From the NCBI GenBank assembly GCA_016785955.1, contig JAEUWH010000051.1, positions 1-47,977 of the forward strand: 47,977 nt of DNA. The letters run 5' to 3'. The notes under the pieces were generated by a model. That model ran no database searches and was not told where the DNA came from. It saw only the letters and a program-made list of their open reading frames with translations. Both the position numbers and the translations under genes were made by a program. The stretch comes from Pseudobdellovibrionaceae bacterium (GTDB lineage Bacteria > Bdellovibrionota > Bdellovibrionia > Bdellovibrionales > Bdellovibrionaceae). Positions 16,363 through 24,720 of this stretch are shown in pieces (within the stretch, counting starts at the first letter, position 1; each line of letters starts with the position of its first letter).

Positions 16363-17385
16363 TTATGGGAGATATTTGATTTCCTTTTTTAAGCGAATTT
16401 CATTGGCCACAAGATCATAATCTTGTGGCACTTCAACTAAACCACCCCGAGGCAAAGTTTGGTCTATTTTTGTTTTATGCATCCAGGTCAAAAACACGCG
16501 TTGTTCATCAAAACAAACCAGCTGTTTGCTCTTTCCTTTCTCGGGCAAAATGTCTCCTGTTAATCGGCCCATCAATGGGCCTTCGGGAGCCTGCCATTCG
16601 GGTTTCATCAGTGCTTTTTTAAAAGCAATTAAGTAGGAAAATGTCAGGCTATCGTTTCGAAATGGCAAATCTTTTTCTATCTGGGCCATCCATTTTGGTT
16701 TTTTGAAAAAGATGCGATCATGACACCAATCCCGTTGCGAGTGACGCAGTAACGGACAGTCTTTTTGATGAGTACAGGGCGCGATGATTTCGTAATCTTT
16801 AGAGATCAAGACATCACGTGTTTCTGACAGACGGCGTCCCTCTTTCTGAGTTGAGGGCTCAATGATGATAACGTACGGAACTTGATTCAGGAGGTCATTT
16901 CGCATCTGCATTTCTGTTAAACTGTACGAGAAAATTCCCAGGTGATGTTGATGAGAGCGAGGCTCCCAACGCAAAGGATTTTCGGCCTGAAGAGGTGCTA
17001 AAACAGGGGCGGCGATGGGTTGTCGATCGTATAAAAAAAGAGACCCCTGAAAACCAGATTCACGCAGGGCCCATGACGACGCGCCTAATCCAGCTCCGTA
17101 GTCAAATGCCCCAGGGAAAGCATCTAAGGGGACTGTTTGTTTTAGCTGGGCAATGACACTCATGTTGCGCAGAAAATTTAATGGCAAGTAATAGGCCCAT
17201 TGAGCAATCTGGGCTCGTCGATCTTTCCACGGGGTTGTTTGATTTGGGTTCTCGATATAGAAGTCTGATTGCCATTGCACGGCACTGGCGATTTTTTTTG
17301 CGTCACTCAGCGAAAGATCTAATTCATTCAAATTTTTTTCGATGATGGTTTCCAACCGTTCAGGAATCTGGAATTCACGTTTCAT
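16363..17385 (-). CDS. Rsm22/METTL17-type ribosome-assembly methyltransferase-like protein
   Basis: The 340-residue protein matches the Rsm22 family, linked to small-subunit ribosome assembly in mitochondria and found in many bacteria. A Rossmann methyltransferase fold starts with FDYGAGLGASSWALRE (94-109). Four cysteines, Cys204 and Cys210 (APCTHQKDC), Cys221 (RDWCHDR) and Cys291 (QLVCFDE), match the layout of the iron-sulfur cluster described for METTL17, although the gaps differ. Hence a cluster is likely but inferred. The C-terminal third is basic and beta-rich. Its ATG overlaps the glycosyltransferase stop (ATGA), so translation is coupled. Whether it still methylates rRNA cannot be told from sequence. 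Confidence 0.85.
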   Translation of the reverse strand: MKREFQIPERLETIIEKNLNELDLSLSDAKKIASAVQWQSDFYIENPNQTTPWKDRRAQIAQWAYYLPLNFLRNMSVIAQLKQTVPLDAFPGAFDYGAGLGASSWALRESGFQGSLFLYDRQPIAAPVLAPLQAENPLRWEPRSHQHHLGIFSYSLTEMQMRNDLLNQVPYVIIIEPSTQKEGRRLSETRDVLISKDYEIIAPCTHQKDCPLLRHSQRDWCHDRIFFKKPKWMAQIEKDLPFRNDSLTFSYLIAFKKALMKPEWQAPEGPLMGRLTGDILPEKGKSKQLVCFDEQRVFLTWMHKTKIDQTLPRGGLVEVPQDYDLVANEIRLKKEIKYLP

Positions 17386-18425
17386 GATAAGGCCTTTTCG
17401 AATTCTGTTTTAAAATCATTAAAGAGGTCGATCTGATCCATACAATTGAAATGCGGGCATCGTTCCTTGAGGCATTCAAAATGGGCAGGGCATTTCACTG
17501 GGGGCATATAGGTTTTAGTCTTCTTTCCACGAGGGGCCCAGCGCGTGGGATGTTGAACTTTGATGGGCGAAAAAATACCAAATGTTGGGATGCCCAGAGC
17601 GGCGGCTAAATGTAAAACTCCGGTGCTGGGGGCGAGAATGCCTTGGCTTGAGCTGAGCAGGCTGAGCAGCTCGTAGCTGTTGAGTTTGCCTTGAAGATTT
17701 AGAAAGAAATTTTGTCCTTCAAAGCGGGATAGAATTTCATCCAAGTATTCTGAATCGGCAATTGTTCCGGTCATTACAATTTTAATTTCGGGATAGGCAG
17801 TATGAAAAGAGCGAATGAAGTCTATGTAACGATCTTGTGGCCAATTCAATGAACTGCCCGCCATTCCCGGATGAACAATGAAATAAGATTTTGGTTTTAA
17901 ATGCCATTTATGCAAAAGGATTTCATTCATGCCGGCTTCCAGCTGTAAAATGGGTGCCTTCCGTGAAAATGGTTTCCGTGGCGAGGGATCATTTTTTAAT
18001 TTGTGCGCCAGTGTGTCCACTAGCTCGAAATTATAGTCCGCTTCGTGATGGAGCGCCTGGGAACGTTTTTGGCGAATCCCCGCGTTTAAAAACAAAAATG
18101 AGTGCCATTGAGATAAAACCCCCACACGAATGGGGATGCGAAAGTAAAACAATAAAAAATGCACCCACCAAGGACACTGAAAACTAACCGAGGCATCAAA
18201 ATGGTGATCTTTCAAATACGCAAAAAGATCTTTAAAGCCTTCCCAGTTTTTCGTAAGTGTGGCGAATCGGCGCTTAGGGACCGCGTGCTCGGGAATGAAC
18301 TCTAGACCTTTGGAAATCAGCCAATCTTTAGAATACTCTTTCAGATCGGGATGATCGTCACTGCACAGAGTGCAGATCAGATCACCTATTTTGTCGAGTC
18401 GAATAAAGAGTATTCGTCCGCTCAT
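17382..18425 (-). CDS. Glycosyltransferase family 9 (heptosyltransferase-like)
   Basis: The 347-residue protein has the GT9 layout used by ADP-heptose:LPS heptosyltransferases. It starts RILFIRLDKIGDLI, has a GT-B nucleotide-sugar segment FIVHPGMAGSSLNWP (about 185-200), and the donor-site loop APSTGVLHLAAALGIPTFGIF. A C-terminal Cys-rich stretch (CPAHFECLKERCPHFNC) is frequent in this family. It should add a sugar to lipopolysaccharide core at the inner-membrane face. The donor and acceptor are not known. The start codon overlaps the gcvP stop by one base (TAATG), and the end overlaps the Rsm22-type gene. Confidence 0.9.
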   Translation of the reverse strand: MSGRILFIRLDKIGDLICTLCSDDHPDLKEYSKDWLISKGLEFIPEHAVPKRRFATLTKNWEGFKDLFAYLKDHHFDASVSFQCPWWVHFLLFYFRIPIRVGVLSQWHSFLFLNAGIRQKRSQALHHEADYNFELVDTLAHKLKNDPSPRKPFSRKAPILQLEAGMNEILLHKWHLKPKSYFIVHPGMAGSSLNWPQDRYIDFIRSFHTAYPEIKIVMTGTIADSEYLDEILSRFEGQNFFLNLQGKLNSYELLSLLSSSQGILAPSTGVLHLAAALGIPTFGIFSPIKVQHPTRWAPRGKKTKTYMPPVKCPAHFECLKERCPHFNCMDQIDLFNDFKTEFEKALS

Positions 18426-21331
18426 TATTTATAACTATCTAGTGGGGCGCACGAGCACACTAGGTTTTTATCTCCGTAAGCATTATCAATGCGACCGACT
18501 GCGGGCCAAAGCTTGTTCTGACGTATCCACGCTTTGGGGTAGGCGGCCTCTTCCCGTGAATACGGTTTGTCCCACGATGAATTCACCACCATTTGTGCGG
18601 TATGAGGCGAGTTAACCAGCGGGCTCTTTTCCAGAGGGTATTTTCCAGACTCAATGGCTTTGATTTCCGTGTGGATTTGAATCATAGACTCGATAAAGCG
18701 ATCCAGCTCGGCTTTAGATTCGCTTTCGGTAGGCTCAATCATCAATGTTCCTGCCACCGGCCAACTCATGGTAGGAGCATGAAAGCCATAGTCCATAAGG
18801 CGTTTGGCTACGTCCGTAACATCGACACCCGAGGTTTTCTTGGCAGGACGCAGATCGATGATGCATTCATGCGCCACTAAACCTTCGCGGCCTTTGTACA
18901 AAACCGGAAAATAAGGATTCAGTTTTTTTGCAATGTAGTTGGCGCTCAGGATACTGATCAGCGTTGCTTTTTTAAGGCCTTCAGATCCCATCATCGTGAT
19001 ATAAGCCCACGAGATCGGCAGTATGCTGGCGCTGCCCCACGGAGCCGATGTTGTCGACGTTATGCCTTTGGTAGGACCGCTTTCTGGAACCGATGTTAAG
19101 CGCGGCAAATAGTCTTGTAGATGGGGTTTCACACCGATGGGACCGACACCAGGACCACCGCCCCCATGAGGAATTGCAAAGGTCTTATGCAAATTCATGT
19201 GCGAAACGTCTGGACCGAATTCTCCGGGACGAGCCAAGCCGACTAACGCATTTAAATTCGCGCCGTCCATATAAACCTGTCCACCGCTGTCGTGAATGAT
19301 TTGACAAATTTCTGTGATATGTTCTTCGAACACACCATGGGTGGATGGATACGTTACCATCAACGCGGCCAAATTATTTTTGTACTCCGCCGCCTTTTTC
19401 TTTAGGTCCGTGACGTCCACGTTTCCTTGATCATCGCATTGAACTAAAACGACCTTCATGCCGGCCATCACGGCCGACGCCGGGTTAGTGCCATGTGCAG
19501 AAATGGGAATCAAGCAAACATCGCGATGAGCTTGTTGGGTGGCCTTGTAATATTCGCGAATAACTAACAGACCCGCGTATTCCCCTTGAGAGCCCGCATT
19601 GGGCTGCAGTGAAACAGCCGAAAATCCCGTGATCGCACACAGTTTGGATTCCAGATCGCGAATCATTTTTAAATACCCTTGAGTCTGTGCCGTCGGTGCA
19701 AACGGGTGAAGCTGATTCACCTCGGGCCAGGAAACGGGAACAAGTTCCGTGGTGGCATTTAATTTCATCGTACACGAGCCAAGCGGAATCATCGAATGAG
19801 TCAGCGTGAAGTCTTTGTTTTGTAAACGATGTATGTACCGCAGAAGCTCGGTTTCGCTGTGATACGAATTGAACGTCTCGTGCGTCAAGTACGACGAGGT
19901 TCGCGCAAAAGCAATGGGCCACGGAGTGGTTGCGTGCATTTTTAAATTTTCGAATAGTACATTGTGGTTTTTAAGTACCGAGCTGCGTTCTGCCAATGAC
20001 TGGAACGACAATGCCTTTTTCGAATGTTTGCCGAAGATCATCAAAACATCTTCAACCGTTGCGGTCGTGCAGGTTTCATCGAATGATAAGCCGATTTTAT
20101 TTTTAGCCACCGAGCGAAAATTATACTCAAACGAATAGCCGGTTTTTAAAATGGCATCGGCCGCGTCCGTTTCGATGGTTAACGTATCAAAAAAAGCCGT
20201 GTTCGTGACACTGAATCCCAGCTCACGCAGCCCCGCTGCCGTCGCAGCCGTCAGCGTGGCGACTCGCTCGGCGATATTTCTGAGCCCTTTAGGGCCGTGA
20301 TACACAGCATACATAGCCGCCATATTGGCAAGTAACACTTGGGCCGTGCAAATATTCGAAGTCGCTTTTTCACGGCGAATGTGTTGCTCGCGTGTTTGCA
20401 AAGCCATACGCAAAGCCACTTGGTTTTGCGAATCTTTACTGACACCGATAATACGCCCAGGAATGTTTCGTTTATGAACTTCTTTGCACGCTAAAAATGC
20501 CGCATGAGGTCCGCCAAAGCCAAAGGGAACGCCAAACCGTTGCGAGTTCCCATAGACGATGTCGGCATCCCATTCTCCGGGAGGTGTCAGCACTGTTAAG
20601 GCCAACAGATCCGTACCGACGCAGACAAAACAATTATTTTGATGCGCTTTTTCCGAAAGAGCTTTGAAGTCCTGGATATGGCCTTCGGTGTCGGGATATT
20701 GAACAAAAACACAGAATGGTTTCGAGTCGTAATCCACGTTTTTAATATCGCTTACAATCATGTTCAAGCCTAATGGCTCGGCACGAGTTTTTAGGACCTC
20801 GATCACTTGAGGATGCAGTTTTTCAGAAACGATGAACGAGTTCGAATTGGGATCTTTTGAAAGATGGTAAGCCATCGACATGGCTTCCGCCGCCGCGGTG
20901 CCCTCGTCCAGCAAAGACGCATTGGCGATTTCCATTTTTGTTAAATCCGTCACCATTGTCTGAAAGTTTAATAGTGATTCCAAACGACCTTGAGAAATTT
21001 CGGCTTGGTAAGGAGTGTAGGCGGTGTACCAAACAGGATTCTCAAGGATATTTCTTTGAATAATGGTGGGCGTGAATGTTCCATAATAGCCCTGACCGAT
21101 CATGTTTTTGAAAAGTTTATTTTCGGCCATGATGGATTTCAAGTTTTGCAGAAGTTCTGCTTCAGAAACTCCTCCGCCTACGGACATCGCGTGGGTATTC
21201 AAAATAGTTTTGGGAACGACCTGGCGGGCTAAATCATCCAAATTAGAAAAACCAATTTCTTTCAGCATGGCCTGTACGTCGTTTTCGTTTGGACCTATGT
21301 GTCTGCCTTCAAATTCGTGGTGGGTATTCAT
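18425..21331 (-). CDS. gcvP: Glycine dehydrogenase (decarboxylating), P protein
   Basis: The 968-residue protein is the PLP-dependent decarboxylase of the glycine cleavage system, in the fused single-chain form. Both halves are present: an N-terminal half with GRHIGPNEND, YTPYQAEISQGRLE and the C-terminal half with SAHGTNPASA and the PLP site MNLHKTFAIPHGGGGPG (Lys near 716). The ATG at 21331 is preferred: AAAGGA lies 8 bases before it, whereas the in-frame TTG at 21337 would be almost on top of it. It lies far from gcvT-gcvH, in a run behind tldD, tldE and a Lys-rich protein, and is coupled to a glycosyltransferase gene downstream. Confidence 0.98.
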   Translation of the reverse strand: MNTHHEFEGRHIGPNENDVQAMLKEIGFSNLDDLARQVVPKTILNTHAMSVGGGVSEAELLQNLKSIMAENKLFKNMIGQGYYGTFTPTIIQRNILENPVWYTAYTPYQAEISQGRLESLLNFQTMVTDLTKMEIANASLLDEGTAAAEAMSMAYHLSKDPNSNSFIVSEKLHPQVIEVLKTRAEPLGLNMIVSDIKNVDYDSKPFCVFVQYPDTEGHIQDFKALSEKAHQNNCFVCVGTDLLALTVLTPPGEWDADIVYGNSQRFGVPFGFGGPHAAFLACKEVHKRNIPGRIIGVSKDSQNQVALRMALQTREQHIRREKATSNICTAQVLLANMAAMYAVYHGPKGLRNIAERVATLTAATAAGLRELGFSVTNTAFFDTLTIETDAADAILKTGYSFEYNFRSVAKNKIGLSFDETCTTATVEDVLMIFGKHSKKALSFQSLAERSSVLKNHNVLFENLKMHATTPWPIAFARTSSYLTHETFNSYHSETELLRYIHRLQNKDFTLTHSMIPLGSCTMKLNATTELVPVSWPEVNQLHPFAPTAQTQGYLKMIRDLESKLCAITGFSAVSLQPNAGSQGEYAGLLVIREYYKATQQAHRDVCLIPISAHGTNPASAVMAGMKVVLVQCDDQGNVDVTDLKKKAAEYKNNLAALMVTYPSTHGVFEEHITEICQIIHDSGGQVYMDGANLNALVGLARPGEFGPDVSHMNLHKTFAIPHGGGGPGVGPIGVKPHLQDYLPRLTSVPESGPTKGITSTTSAPWGSASILPISWAYITMMGSEGLKKATLISILSANYIAKKLNPYFPVLYKGREGLVAHECIIDLRPAKKTSGVDVTDVAKRLMDYGFHAPTMSWPVAGTLMIEPTESESKAELDRFIESMIQIHTEIKAIESGKYPLEKSPLVNSPHTAQMVVNSSWDKPYSREEAAYPKAWIRQNKLWPAVGRIDNAYGDKNLVCSCAPLDSYK

Positions 21332-21354
21332 GAACAAATTCCTTTAACTAAGTC

Positions 21355-21789
21355 TTAAACTGATTTCTTTGTGGTACGACGAGTTTTATTTTTCGTGGTC
21401 TTCGGAGTCGTTTTTTTCTTTGTAGTTTTATTGAGCATAGAAAATTTTTTCTCGACCTTGGCTCGTTGCTCTATCAACTTGTCTTTGTAGCTTTCCAGAT
21501 TTTTTTCCAATTGCCATGCCGATTTTTTGATTTGACTGACGGTTTTGCGAACGTCTTTGTCCAACTGCTTTTGAGTCAGATTAATTTGCTTCATCACATT
21601 GTGATATTTTGTCTGCGCGTGCTTAACCGTTTTATCCTTTTCAACGTTCAAAAATGAATTGATTTGAGATTTTTTAGACTGGAACTCTTTGTTCAGTTTA
21701 TTTAAATCCGCAATCATTTTTTTGACTTGGCTGTTGCTGTTGAGCTGTTGAGAAAGCTTTGCTTTCATGTTTTGAAACCATGTATCCAT
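21355..21789 (-). CDS. Lys-rich coiled-coil protein with histone-H1-like tail
   Basis: The 144-residue protein has a long heptad-rich helical region (about 5-118, with many Gln, Lys and Asn). A tail of about 25 residues follows, made almost only of Thr, Lys, Arg and Pro (TTKKKTTPKTTKNK). No signal peptide or Cys. Such tails resemble histone H1-like and PhaF-type DNA-binding proteins, so nucleoid or polymer-granule binding is a reasonable guess, but no family was recognised. AAGGAG stands 5 bases before the ATG. It lies 39 bases after tldE and 23 before gcvP, on the same strand. Confidence 0.8.
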   Translation of the reverse strand: MDTWFQNMKAKLSQQLNSNSQVKKMIADLNKLNKEFQSKKSQINSFLNVEKDKTVKHAQTKYHNVMKQINLTQKQLDKDVRKTVSQIKKSAWQLEKNLESYKDKLIEQRAKVEKKFSMLNKTTKKKTTPKTTKNKTRRTTKKSV

Positions 21790-21828
21790 ACGATCTCCTT
21801 TAGGTGTGCCTATTGAGAGTCTTCTCGG

Positions 21829-23169
21829 TTATAGGGTGAATTTCATTTTTTTTATTAGCATACCCGGTGTTCTTTTGCCACCTAAATGTCTTTGGAAATA
21901 GCTGGTGGTCTGCGGTTCTACTTCGCTGAATTCAGTAACGGCTTCCAGGTCGGGACCCCAAAGATCGTATAAAGTATCATCAAAACGTAAATCAGCGATA
22001 GGACCTTGGATTTCTCCGTTCTCTATCCATAAACAGGCGTAGCGAGTCATGCCCGTAATTCGCGCATCCATAGGATTTGACCAGTTCAAGTAATGCAAAT
22101 TCGATATAAAAATGCCAGTGTCTAAGGCAGAAAAAATCTGATCTCGCTTCAGTTTTCCTGTGTCAATACTCATAGAACGAAACCCTTCCTCTTCGTCCGC
22201 CAGAGTGCTTTCAAGATTGAATTCCAACGCGCTTTTTGTGGAGGTCAATAAATTTAGAATTTTTCCCTTTTGAATGATGGGCAAGCGCGTGGCCGACTTT
22301 TCTCCCTGGCTGTTAAACTGAGGCCCCAACCCCAGCTCGAAGTCTTCGGTCACGTTCAATTCTGGTGAGAGCGTGACTTCGTTTTCAATCAATCGTTTCA
22401 GGGGATTTCGACCTAATTTGTAAGCTCTTTGGCTGACGCCACCCCAGTTTAACATTTGAGCCATCTCGGAAACGGCTCCTGGAGCCAAGTACACGCGGTA
22501 ATAGTCCGGTTTAAGTTCTATTTTAGTTTTCTTCATAGACTCGAGCAGGGTTTGCGAGTGTTTCAGTTGTTGCAAGAATTCATGTTCGTTCCATGCACGT
22601 GAAGAATACAAACCTTTAGCCGCGCGTGGGCCATCGTAAATTGAATAATCGATGGTCACGAGTTCTGTCAGGAACTCATGACTGACGCCCGCTGAATTGC
22701 GTACGCATGTCAAGACGGGACCGATCGTCACCAAGCCTGTAAAGTCCAAGCGCGACGTTGCCTCTGAAACAAAAGTTAAAATTTGGGATGAGTCAAGATC
22801 GCTCCACAAATAGGTGGACGACGTTTGAGCGGGGGCGATTTTAAAATCCAGATTTTCTGAAAGTAATTTGTCCCAATCCGCAAGAATTTTTAGAAGGTTG
22901 ATTTTTATTTTCTTTAAGTCTTCATGAACATCGCTGGTCAAAGAAAAATGGAAACGATACGATTTTTTTTGCCACGTCAGCAGCAGCTTGGCGGTGGCTT
23001 GTTCTACGTGGGTGTTTTGACGAACGCGATGGTTGTTATACCGCACAAACAATGAACTTTCGGCATCTAAACCCATAGTCGCCGTGGCCTCTGGGGGAAT
23101 GTTTTGGAAAACCCAGTCGGATGCACTTTGAAAACTGGCCATAATTTTTTCAAGATATGTATTCTTCAT
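21829..23169 (-). CDS. tldE: TldE/PmbA-like metalloprotease partner subunit
   Basis: The 446-residue protein is the non-catalytic partner of TldD. It has the PmbA/TldE architecture, with an N-terminal domain and a beta-rich C-terminal half (ADEEEGFRSMSIDTG, GMTRYACLWIENGEIQGPIADLRF), and lacks HExxxH. In E. coli TldD and TldE form a complex that degrades unfolded peptides threaded into its cavity and removes the leader of microcin B17. The GAGG of its ribosome site is formed by the last tldD codons, and the tldD stop is 6 bases before the ATG, so they are coupled. The sequence is divergent, so the TldE label rests mainly on the C-terminal half and context. Confidence 0.88.
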   Translation of the reverse strand: MKNTYLEKIMASFQSASDWVFQNIPPEATATMGLDAESSLFVRYNNHRVRQNTHVEQATAKLLLTWQKKSYRFHFSLTSDVHEDLKKIKINLLKILADWDKLLSENLDFKIAPAQTSSTYLWSDLDSSQILTFVSEATSRLDFTGLVTIGPVLTCVRNSAGVSHEFLTELVTIDYSIYDGPRAAKGLYSSRAWNEHEFLQQLKHSQTLLESMKKTKIELKPDYYRVYLAPGAVSEMAQMLNWGGVSQRAYKLGRNPLKRLIENEVTLSPELNVTEDFELGLGPQFNSQGEKSATRLPIIQKGKILNLLTSTKSALEFNLESTLADEEEGFRSMSIDTGKLKRDQIFSALDTGIFISNLHYLNWSNPMDARITGMTRYACLWIENGEIQGPIADLRFDDTLYDLWGPDLEAVTEFSEVEPQTTSYFQRHLGGKRTPGMLIKKMKFTL

Positions 23170-23175
23170 GTGACC

Positions 23176-24591
23176 TCAAAATACTTCAATGTCTTTAAAC
23201 AAACAGTAGGGCGAGGCATGCCCCACCCGAATCAATTGATTGGGCTCCCCTTTACCGCAATAATAGGCTCCGTAAACACCAGCTTCGTTGCTGATCTCTG
23301 CAAGTTTGTTCCAAAACGAAACGCTGACGCCATGGTAATTGGGATTCTTAACGACGCCTTGAATCTGGCCATCTTGGATACGCAGGCCATATTCACAACC
23401 GAATTGGAATTTGCGACGGTAATCATCTATCGACCACGAGCGATTGGTGGACATCCAAATTCCATTTTCCACCGAAGCAATGATATCTTTCAGCGGCTTG
23501 GTGCCACTTTCTAGATTTAAATTCGCCATGCGATCAGTGGGCGGGCGATTCCACGAACTTGAACGAAAATTCGCCACAGGTGCCGCCTGACTGCGCTGGG
23601 AAGATTCAAGACTGCCGAGCCCGCGCACTAAGAGACCGTCTTTGATTAAATAGTGTTTTTCGCCTTTTAGTCCCGAATCATCAAAGGAGTATGACCCCAG
23701 CTCGGAAAAGCGTTCGGGTTCAAACGTGATATTCATTTTGGACGTACCATATTTTAAGTGCCCAAAATCTTCCATACGTACAAACGACCATCCAGCATAG
23801 TTACGTTCGTCACCCAGGATACGATCGATTTCTAAGGGGTGCCCGACGGTTTCGTGAATTTGCAAAGCCATCTGATCGGGTGAAACAATGATATCACACA
23901 CTTCTTTTGCGCACACCGGGGCGTGAATCAGTTCTAAAACCTCTCGAGTGATTTGTTCTGTTAAAGGAAACAAAAGACTGCGCAAAAAAACTTCGGCGCC
24001 AATTTGTAAACAAAGATTATGAGAACGAGTTTGAATATCATTTTTGTCTTGGGCACGCACTATCAAATCCAAATTCACAATGGAAAAATACTGCGACCAT
24101 TCAGATCCTCGCGAGTCCAGTTTGGTTTCTTCTGTTTCCACGATCGAGGCGCTGGCGGACCGAAAGAAAATCGCAGGCGCTTGATTCATTTTCTGTGTAC
24201 ACTCGCGAAGTACATTTTGAATTTCCCCTAGGGATAAAGAATCTAGTGGCTTTTGAATCTGCGAACGGTAAACACCTTGCGTAGTCGAACGAATGGCCCC
24301 AGAGAATGGGTAGGCTTTGTGCTGGCTTAAAAATTTTGTTTGCGCTTTGGCATATTTAAATGCGCGTTGTAATCCATCGTCCGATGTGTCCGAGGTCGAT
24401 GCGTAACCTATATGTTGGTTCATCATAACTTCGATACGGATGCCCGAGTCAATCTGTGTCGATAAACCTTCCGAAAGTTCATTGCGAACCGAAATTTGGG
24501 TGGTTTTCTCGGTGACGATTTTAACACCTAAGTATTCCACTTCATTTTTACAGGCCGAAATAAAATTTTGTAGCCGATGAACTAGTGACAC
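23176..24591 (-). CDS. tldD: TldD metalloprotease
   Basis: The 471-residue protein carries the TldD zinc motif HETVGH at His246-Glu247-His251. The usual flanking region follows (PLEIDRILGDERNYAG), then FEPERFSELGSYSFDDSG and a Cys in the C-terminal region. With TldE it forms a heterodimer that cuts short unstructured peptides; known substrates are microcin B17 precursor and CcdA antitoxin. The start is GTG, supported by AAGGAG 6 bases upstream. It begins a minus-strand run through tldE and gcvP to the Rsm22-type gene. No RiPP precursor or maturation enzyme is visible nearby, so a general proteolytic role is likely. Confidence 0.94.
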   Translation of the reverse strand: MSLVHRLQNFISACKNEVEYLGVKIVTEKTTQISVRNELSEGLSTQIDSGIRIEVMMNQHIGYASTSDTSDDGLQRAFKYAKAQTKFLSQHKAYPFSGAIRSTTQGVYRSQIQKPLDSLSLGEIQNVLRECTQKMNQAPAIFFRSASASIVETEETKLDSRGSEWSQYFSIVNLDLIVRAQDKNDIQTRSHNLCLQIGAEVFLRSLLFPLTEQITREVLELIHAPVCAKEVCDIIVSPDQMALQIHETVGHPLEIDRILGDERNYAGWSFVRMEDFGHLKYGTSKMNITFEPERFSELGSYSFDDSGLKGEKHYLIKDGLLVRGLGSLESSQRSQAAPVANFRSSSWNRPPTDRMANLNLESGTKPLKDIIASVENGIWMSTNRSWSIDDYRRKFQFGCEYGLRIQDGQIQGVVKNPNYHGVSVSFWNKLAEISNEAGVYGAYYCGKGEPNQLIRVGHASPYCLFKDIEVF

Positions 24592-24720
24592 CGCAATCTC
24601 CTTAACGGATTATGAGTAACGATAAAAGCTAGTCCAAAAGACCAAGCAAAGCTAACGGAATTTTGTGAAAAACACTGCGTAAAAAGTAGATCTCGTGGTT
24701 TGTTCTGGGTACAACATCTT

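Noticed and set aside
19485..19922. 145-residue minus-strand frame inside gcvP
   Set aside because: It lies in another frame of the fully conserved gcvP and has no ribosome site or homology-like pattern.
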